Below are positions 57,569 through 64,000 of a DNA stretch of 64,000 nucleotides, one piece after another. Source of the DNA: Scleropages formosus (taxonomy: Eukaryota; Chordata; Actinopteri; Osteoglossiformes; Osteoglossidae); NCBI RefSeq assembly GCF_900964775.1, contig NC_041829.1:19006215-19070214 (forward strand), in the 5' to 3' direction. The notes below the pieces were generated by a model. The model worked only from the letters and a program-made list of their open reading frames with translations, was not told the DNA's origin and did not search any database. Numbering within the stretch: the first letter of the stretch is position 1; each line of letters begins with the position of its first letter. The position numbers and the translations under genes are program-made.

Positions 57569-58886
57569 ATACTCACTGAGCACATTATTAGGAACACTAT
57601 ACTAATACTAGGTAGGGCCTCCCTTTGCTCTCAAAACAGCCTCAATTCTTGGTGGCACAGATTCTGCAAGATGTTGGAAACATTCCTTTGATATTCTGGT
57701 CCATGTTGACATGATTGCGTCCCGCAATTTCTGCAGATTTGTCAGCTGCCATTAGAAGATGGGTAAGTCATGGCCATAAAGGGACGCACATGATCAGCAA
57801 CAATACTCTGATAGGCTGTGGCATTAAAGCAATTATTGATTGGTATTAATGAGCCCAAAGTGTGCTGAGAAAACAGTCCCCACAACATTACACCACCACC
57901 ACCACCCTGGACTGTTGACACAAGGCAGGCTGGGTCCATGGATTCATGTTGCCAGATTTTGACCTTACCATCTGTGTGTCTTGGCAGAAATCAAGATTCA
58001 TCAGACCAGGCTATGTAGCCTGGTCTGCAGCCTCAGCTTTCTGCTCTTTGCTGACAGGAATAGAACCCAATGTGGTCTTCTGCTGTTGTAGACTATCCAC
58101 CCCAAGGCTTGATGTGTTGTGCATTCTAAGATGCTTTTCTGCTCACTACAGTTGTAAAGAGTGGTTACCTGAGTTGCACTAGCCTTTCTGTCACCTCGAA
58201 TCAGTCTGGCCATTATCCTCTGATCTCCCATCAACAAGGCATTTCCGTCTACGAAACTGCCGCTCGCTAGCTGTTTTTTGTTTTTTTCATTATTCTGAGT
58301 AAACTCTAGAAATTGTTGTGTGTGAACACCCCAGGAGACTAGCATTTACAGAAATACAGGTGGTCCCCAATTTGCAATGGGGTTACATTCCACGAAACCC
58401 ATCATAAGTGGAAAATATCATAAGTTGGAAATGCATTTAATACACCTAATACACACTTCTGAGCGACAGATTGGGAGGTGCGGATCGCTGCCGCTGTCCA
58501 GCAATGCGAGAGGATATCGCACCGCATATCGCTTGCCTGGAAAAATCAAAATTCAGAATTCGAAATACAGTTTCTACTGAATATTGCCAGCTCACCATTG
58601 TAAAGTCGAAAAGTCGTTAAGTCAAACCATCATAAATCGGGGGCCACCTGTACTCAAACCAGCCCATCTGGCACCAACAATCATGCCACGGTCAAAATGA
58701 CTGAGATCACATTTTTTCACCTTTCTTCTGTTTGATGTGAACATTAACTGAAGCTCCTGACCCATATCTGCATGATTTTGTGATTTTATGATTTTTATGT
58801 ATTTTGCTGCTGCCACATCATTGGCTGATTAGATAATTGTATGAATCTGCAGGTGTACAGGTATTCTAATAAAGTGTTTTGTAAGT
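57569..58886 (-). mobile_element. Tc1-like DNA transposon, defective
   Basis: The ends ACTCACTGAGCACATTATTA and the complement of TTCTAATAAAGTGTTTTG are the recognisable termini of a Tc1/mariner element common in fish. Minus-strand pieces of its transposase are readable: KCDLSHFDRGMIVGARWAGL, RKASATQVTTLYNCSEQKSI, MDPACLVSTVQ and FNATAYQSIVADHVRPFMA. Compared with family members I remember, a block of roughly 230 bp is missing near 57750 (after the YPSSNG segment, including the last part of the catalytic domain), and about 50 bp is missing near 58010. It is interrupted by a MITE at 58357-58650. It cannot encode an active transposase. Confidence 0.85.
58357..58650. mobile_element. MITE nested in the Tc1-like element
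   Basis: A 294-bp palindromic-ended element with inverted repeats CAGGTGGTCCCCAATTT / AAATCGGGGGCCACCTG and TA duplications at 58355-58356 and 58651-58652. Internal motifs (CATAAGTTGGAAATGCATTT; GTAAAGTCGAAAAGTCGTTA) are typical of a widespread vertebrate MITE related to Tc1/pogo elements. It inserted after the host transposon. Confidence 0.85.
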
Positions 58887-58889
58887 GTG

Positions 58890-59760
58890 TGTGTGTGTGT
58901 CTGTGTGTGTGTATATGTCTATATATGCAGAGTATAATTCCCATTTCAAGTAGATTCAAGTAGATTTCTGCTCTGCTGAAACATTTAGTTTTTCGGACAC
59001 CACATTAATGCTTCCTGGTGCCACGAAGGGCCCTGAAAGCAGTCATGAAAGCAATTTGTAAGCAGAGTGATAGCAGTGCCTGCTTGGGCACGTCATCAAA
59101 TTTGCGCTCCAGTGAGTCCTGAATATTTAAATAGCCTTGCTTGTGTTTCTCTTACCTGACAGGTTGCTGGCTGCTGAATAATAAGCTCAGAAAACTCGTT
59201 TGTATTATCTTACATATAATAAATTATTCGCTGCCACGCAGTTCCCTTTAAGACCTTTTTTTAATGTTAACTATTTTACCAACCGACATGTGTAGCTCTC
59301 ATCCGAATCCCACAGTTTGCTTTTGGATTAAAAGTGAGTAAACCAAGGGCATGGGTTTCAATCACCTTCATTAATAAAGGATAAAGCTAGACCTCATTTA
59401 CTGAGAACATTACTTCATGCTGGTATGGTATCAGCTGTAAATTTTTACGGTAACAGTCACGTCTCATCGGAATGTTGCCTTTTAAAACCTGTATTTCCTG
59501 ATTACATTTCCAGTGGACGACATCAGGTGTCGCTTTTGACGGCATTATTTCACTTCTCTTGTCCTGGACATATTCATTCATATGTTCAGTTTGTTCTACC
59601 ACTGAGAGATGCCTTTAAATTGATTTGTCTGAAAATTAACTCTGAATGGTGCCCTCTGTGTGCTCAGCTATCATAAAGGGATTATGGATTATGGACACTG
59701 TAGACGTCTGAAAAATGCCGGCTTCTTCACTTGTGCTCTCATCTGATTTACTCATTCATG
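58890..59760. other. Intergenic, nothing recognised
   Basis: Short TG/TATA microsatellite at the left edge, otherwise AT-rich unique-looking DNA with no supportable exon. Confidence 0.45.
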
Positions 59761-59770
59761 TTTCAGCAGA

Positions 59771-59993
59771 GGGGGGTGCGGTGGCGCAGTGGGTTGGACC
59801 ACAGTCCTGCTCTCTGGTGGGTCTGGGGTTCGAATCCCCCTTGGGGTGCCTTGTGGTGGACTGGCGTCCCGTCCTGGGTGTGTCCCCTTCCCCCTTCGGC
59901 CTTACGCCCTGTGTTGCCGGGTAGGCTCCGGTTCCCCGTGACCCTGTATGGGACAAGCGGTTCTGAAAATGTGTGTGTGTGTGTGTGTGTGTG
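59771..59993 (+). mobile_element. Full-length tRNA-headed SINE with perfect target duplication
   Basis: Complete copy of the family at 9343-9549 (GGTGGCGCAGTGGGTTGG head, GGTTCGAATCCCC B-box, TG tail). It is flanked by the 10-bp duplication TTTCAGCAGA at 59761-59770 and 59994-60003. Perfect duplications and a pure TG tail mark a young insertion. Confidence 0.92.
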
Positions 59994-60035
59994 TTTCAGC
60001 AGATGGTAAAGTATACAAAATAACTTTACTTTACT

Positions 60036-60410
60036 TTACGTGGGGTGGCACGGCGAGTAGCGCTGATGTCTCACAGCACCTGGGTGGTGCGAGTGAACGT
60101 GGGTTCGATCCCCGCTCAGTCTGTATGGAGTTTGAATGTTCTCCGCGTGTCTGCGTGGGTTTCCTCTGAGTGCTCTGGTTTCTTCCCACAGTCCAAAGAC
60201 ATGCTGTTCAGGTTCACCCATAGTGTGTGAGTGACAGAGAGTGTGTGTGTGTTCCACTGATGTATGGATGAATGACCCAGTGTAAGCAGGGTATCTAGCA
60301 GTGTAAGTCACCGTGGTGAATAAGGTGTGTGGGCTGATAATATTACATAGTGTCCATTAGAAGTTGCTTTGGAGAAAAGTGTCTGATAAATATATAAATG
60401 TAAGTAACAT
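60036..60410 (+). mobile_element. Full-length V-core SINE
   Basis: tRNA-like head (GGTGGCACGGCGAGTAGCGC; GGGTTCGATCCCC), central V-core (GTCTGCGTGGGTTTCCTC; TTCTTCCCACAGTCCAAAGA), a short TG run, body (GGTGAATAAGGTGTGTGGGC) and LINE-like tail (GTTGCTTTGGAGAAAAGTGT ... ATAAATGTAAG). It serves as the reference copy for the family in this window. Confidence 0.85.
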
Positions 60411-60864
60411 TACTGCAAAAATGAAGGCTGCATATACTACCATGAAGGAAAACCACACAAATTCAAAGCTCACAGTGGCGTGTGTGTGTGTGTGTTCACA
60501 CTGGAACCTGCGTGGAACATGACAAGGTTTTTGCTGTTCAGGCTCTATAACAGCAGGCCGATTCACACCGAGACGGGCTCAGCCTGCCTCCCAAGTTTCG
60601 GCCCCCGACCTAATCCCTCTCGGAGGGTTTCACAGAGATGCCATTCAGTTGCCTTTCTGTTTAGCCTGGAGACTGTTTGCAGGAGCGCTCTAAAGTCGGC
60701 CCGTCACGCAGATGGCATCGAGGCGCTACAAGTGTTTTTCACTTCCAAGGGCTTTGCTTGTGAAACTGCAGCTGAACAAGAGTTCACCACCAGCAAGGAT
60801 GGTTCTCCTTTCTGAAGTTCTGCTCACCAACAGGACTGATGGTTGAATTCACGTTTACATCTAC

Positions 60865-61430
60865 TGTATTTGTTTAGCAGATGCTTTTCCCCAAAGCAAC
60901 GTTGAAATCAAGGTAAATAAAAGAGCGTCTCACAGGAGACAGAGGGCTCATATGGGTCGAGGGACAGAGAGGTATAAACTTCAAACCTGAAGGAATTGCA
61001 CAAATACATTATTACTGAAACACAGCTTGTTTGATTGATATCAGAACACACACATATTCAGGTACCTCTTCATAGCAGTGCAACAAGCGGTGCTACGTCG
61101 GTAAAAGTGACTGATGGCGAAGGACTAATCGGCACAACTGTTTGCAACTCGAGAGGGAAATGGGTCCAAAAGAGTTGAGTTTTATAACTTTTCCTGACTC
61201 TTGGATGGGGTGCAGAAGTCTTGAGGGACTGGGGGGAGTTCTTTCCACCACATCTGGGCCAAGACCAAGAACCATTTGAGTTTTGACTTTGGACTCCTTG
61301 TGTGTGAGTCCACCACATTTGGGTAAAGAAGTTAATATCTCTGGAGAAAAATGAGTGGACTTTCAGAACGTTGAGTGTCCATATCATGGAGCAGCAATTT
61401 GGATTTGGCCCTGCCAGAAAAAAATACTTA
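60865..61430 (-). mobile_element. 3' end of an L2/CR1-like LINE, decayed
   Basis: Aligns with 55543-56120 in the same orientation: the complement of TTCTTTCCACCACATCTGGG corresponds to the PLWWN peptide region, and the end GCAGATGCTTTTCCCCAAAG to the shared tail. The reading frame is broken in several places. Confidence 0.65.
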
Positions 61431-61431
61431 T

Positions 61432-61625
61432 AATTGCTCATTTAGCTGACACTTTTCTCCAATGCTGCTTGTAATGTTCAGCTGCTTACAATTATTTACC
61501 CATTTATACAGTGGGGTACTTTCACTGGAACAACTGAGGGTAAGTACCATGGTGAAGGCTACTACAGCTAGAAGTGGCTTTCAAACCTTTGACTTTTGGG
61601 TCCAAATGCAGCACCAATAAGCACG
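61432..61625 (-). mobile_element. LINE-tailed SINE, reverse orientation
   Basis: Tail complement (TTTAGCTGACACTTTTCTCC), body (CATTTATACAGTGGGGTACTT) and head complement (TCAAACCTTTGACTTTTGGG; AGCACCAATAAGCACG). It lies immediately beside the LINE fragment. Confidence 0.65.
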
Positions 61626-61629
61626 TCCC

Positions 61630-63497
61630 TTTACTGCTGACATTTGCGTTCGATGCGATCACAAATTTGAAGCCTGGCCAGTTTGTGACGGTGCTTGTTT
61701 GGCGGGCTTCGAGTGTGGTTTTGTGCTGTTAATGTCAAAGCGCTTTGGTTTAGTGGGTGGAACGAGAAGACGCTGATCCGACTCGTAACAAAGTTTAAGT
61801 CATGCAACGTTTCCCCCATAAATTCTACTAACTTATCCCAGGATCAAGCAAATATCAAGCACTGCTTTGACAAGTGGCCTTCCCGCACGGTTAAAATACT
61901 CTTTCTGTCTTGAGGTAGCTTTGTGCTGCACGGCAAATTACAGGCAAACCATTCATCGTCCCTCATAGTCGGGTAGCCCAGACGGTAAATATTGGTGTCC
62001 AGCATGAAAGCTGCGAGGATCAGCCAAATCGCTGGTTCCAGCAGCTGTATGACACCCTTTTGTTTCAAAACACACATTAGTTGAGTGCAACATTCATAGC
62101 GCTTACGATTGTGCGGCATTCCCTCCAATTTGGGCCGCGTGGCTCTTTTTGTTGGAACACCACAGAGTAACCCGAGAGCAGTCCCGTTCACAGTGCACCT
62201 CGCGGGATCTGTTTTGCAAGCTCATCTGCAGAGTCTGACCTCGCTGGCTTCATGTAGAGAGTGTCACATGAGCGCTACTGGACAGATCGACCCAAAAGAA
62301 GCAGTCCCACCATCCAGACTCAAGTAGTTTTCGGATTTAAACGGTCTGCCAACTCTGCTTGCGTCCGGTATTTGTTTTGGAGTGGAAAAATGTTCCATAA
62401 CATCTTACATGCTGTCCTTTAACGGGTCATGAGATTATCAGTAGTGTCTCGGTTTGATGTACCCATTTATAAATTATTTTGTCTGGGCGTTTTCTTAACA
62501 GCTGTTTGGTTTTGGGCTGAAACTTCTTGGCCTTGGAGTGGAGTCTCAGCAGGCCTTCCGTGCTCTGTGCGCATCTCTGAGCTCCCCACACATCTGCTGT
62601 TGTCATATACGTGGCGTGATTCTCGGCTCTGGCCGCATCTCCTTTCGTTGATTGCGTGGAGGAGAAGATGGCAGCTTTCACCTCGCACACAGAGGAGTCC
62701 TGTGCTGATGGGGGTGTCGAATTTCGAACCGGGGAGCTGACCGCAGCCCCCCTCCCCGTATGAAGTTAGGACAGAGATTCCCGTTTTGCTGTTTTTTTCA
62801 CGTCTGCTTTAAGCCTGTTTGCTCTCTGCTCGAGGGACGATTTTACCGGAATAACCTCGGTGGAAGGAAAATTGAACGGATTAATGTTTAATTCTACCCC
62901 ATTTCTCACAGAAGCCACAAACCTGGTGCAGGAGTTGGATGTTTTCATGTGGTAGTGTTTGTCTGGTTAGTGGAAGTGTTCTCGAGGTGGTGTTGTGCAC
63001 AATAACACACACATTCCCCAGGGAATGGTTGCGCTACGGATATTTTTAGGGTGCAGAAAGTGCTCCAGCTGGGCAGCTCTTGCCATCGTGATGTGATAGC
63101 CGCCCCCCCGAGTGCCAGCCGGCCAGCCGTGGGGGAGGGTGATGGAAAAGGTACGGGGGAGGGGGTCGTAGAAAGGGCTCCGTTGCTCCCATTCAGAGCG
63201 GATGAACTCTCCAGTCCAGGTCACGGGCAGGTGGTGGCCGAGTTGGGTTGCACGGAAACTGGAGGAAAAGTGTGGATCTTACGGACTCCTGAAGTACGGC
63301 GACCGTTACATACAGCTCAGCTTCGTCTTCTTAGGTTAGTTTTGAATTTTCTAAGGCAGCCTCTGGGAATTCTGAAACAGGACAACCGAACAAGGACAAG
63401 AAAAGGCATCATCTGCGCTACTCCTAAGATTCAGAAGTTCAGTTATTTCGTATTTACTCTTCTACACGTCTACTAAATTTTAATTTTTTTATTGCAG
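61630..63497. other. Intergenic and probable 5' region of CHST3
   Basis: No exon can be supported. G-rich sequence near 63110-63180 and mixed sequence to 63490 precede the CHST3 exon; an upstream non-coding CHST3 exon may lie here or further left, but no donor stands out. Confidence 0.4.
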
Positions 63498-63498
63498 G

Positions 63499-63588
63499 AT
63501 GACGTCAAATCTGCAACGAGAAACTCAAAGAAAGGACTTGATTCATGCTTTGAACGTGCAGCTTTGGAAGCCTTTTCTTCTGCAATGA
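63499..63588 (+). other. Upstream open frame in the CHST3 leader
   Basis: Just after a good acceptor (TTTTTTATTGCAG|G at 63497) an ATG opens a 29-codon frame, closing 49 bases before the CHST3 start and out of phase with it. It contains KDLIHALNV, oddly similar to DFVHSLKM found just before the aligned Met in human CHST3. It may be a chance match, an inhibitory upstream frame, or a relic of the longer N-terminus. Confidence 0.35.
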
Positions 63589-63637
63589 AGTGTTAAGCTG
63601 GATTCTGCGAAACGTTTCACCACAACTGCAATCAAGA

Positions 63638-64000
63638 ATGAGGTTCAAGTACACTGTCTCTTTGGTGTTTATCGTGGCACTCGTCATCATTGAAAAGGAA
63701 AACAACATCATCTCCAGGTAAATCTGACACTGCCACTGTGCACTTTGGTTTAGCTTTACCTTTAGCTTTAGCCGCTCTGTTTCTGGAAACTATCTGATGT
63801 CTCACAGTGCCAGTTGCCCTTGGGTTGTGTAATGAGTCCACCTTCTGTTGGCTTGGTACTGAACCTTAGTACCTTAGTGTTTCTCAGCTGTCAGTACGAT
63901 TTTTCTCTCTCTAACCTCAACACGTCTACTTTCAGGGTCTCCGATAAGCTCACCCCATGGCAGACTCCTCAGACCCCTCTGCCCTCCAATGTTTCAGGCC
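63638..64000 (+). CDS. chst3: CHST3, chondroitin 6-O-sulfotransferase, N-terminal exons (runs off window)
   Basis: Coding exon 1 is 63638-63717 and exon 2 starts at 63936 and continues past the right edge. The junction AG|GTAAAT ... TTTCAG|G rebuilds an Arg codon. The protein starts MRFKYTVSLVFIVALVII then [14 protein letters not shown], matching human CHST3 ([34 protein letters not shown]). This is the short cytoplasmic end and signal anchor of a type II Golgi enzyme; the PAPS-binding sulfotransferase domain lies beyond the window. The enzyme sulfates C6 of N-acetylgalactosamine in chondroitin. Human CHST3 has an internal Met at the same place but starts about 19 residues earlier; here no in-frame upstream ATG exists before a stop, so this ATG is chosen. 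Confidence 0.9.

Noticed and set aside
57742-58345. Tc1 transposase-like frames considered as a functional or host-adopted gene
   Set aside because: Pieces are separated by internal deletions, the last part of the catalytic domain is missing and a MITE interrupts the element.
59771-59850. tRNA-like A and B boxes considered as a tRNA gene
   Set aside because: The boxes form the head of a SINE with body, tail and target duplications; no tRNA cloverleaf or anticodon arm is preserved. The same applies to the heads at 9343, 14400, 37205, 38780 and 60040.
62429-62740. 103-codon plus-strand frame before CHST3
   Set aside because: No homology, no splice context, and an equally open antisense frame; not supported as an upstream exon.

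Overview
This 64 kb window is vertebrate genomic DNA from a ray-finned fish, most likely a teleost. The evidence is compact multi-exon genes with GT-AG introns, proteins that read as clear orthologues of human retinal and mitochondrial genes, and abundant fish-type SINEs (a tRNA-headed family ending in a TG repeat, plus V-core SINEs sharing a LINE-like tail). The tRNA-headed family reminds me of bony-tongue fishes (arowana and relatives), but that is memory-based inference.

Layout, left to right. 1-1075 is gene-poor. 1076-8881 is one whole-looking, very young Ty3/Gypsy LTR retrotransposon on the minus strand. LRIT1 (10212-13143, +, 4 coding exons) and LRIT2 (15160-17885, +, 3 coding exons) follow in tandem. 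CDHR1 (34207-22198, -, 17 coding exons) converges on them and carries an extra, alternative terminal exon. A small secreted-peptide gene candidate resembling GPR15LG (C10orf99) lies at 41720-41278 (-). GHITM (50199-44684, -, 8 coding exons, with an upstream non-coding exon near 51751) is next. After about 12 kb rich in transposons, the first two coding exons of CHST3 begin at 63638 (+) and run off the right edge.

Apart from CHST3, gene order and orientation match human 10q23 (GHITM, GPR15LG, CDHR1, LRIT2, LRIT1). LRIT1, LRIT2 and CDHR1 form a retinal cluster: two synaptic or photoreceptor LRR-Ig-FN3 membrane proteins beside the photoreceptor cadherin. GHITM is a mitochondrial inner-membrane protein and CHST3 a Golgi sulfotransferase, so these look like neighbours by synteny rather than partners in a pathway.

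Most notable: (1) a conserved-looking alternative last exon of CDHR1 that re-encodes the transmembrane segment with a different short tail; (2) a syntenic fish candidate for the chemokine-like ligand GPR15LG; (3) a strong potential RNA hairpin burying the 5' splice site of CDHR1 exon 10; (4) the near-pristine Gypsy element with a tRNA-Pro primer site. All exon boundaries were read by eye from splice signals, reading phase and similarity to human proteins from memory; no search was run.
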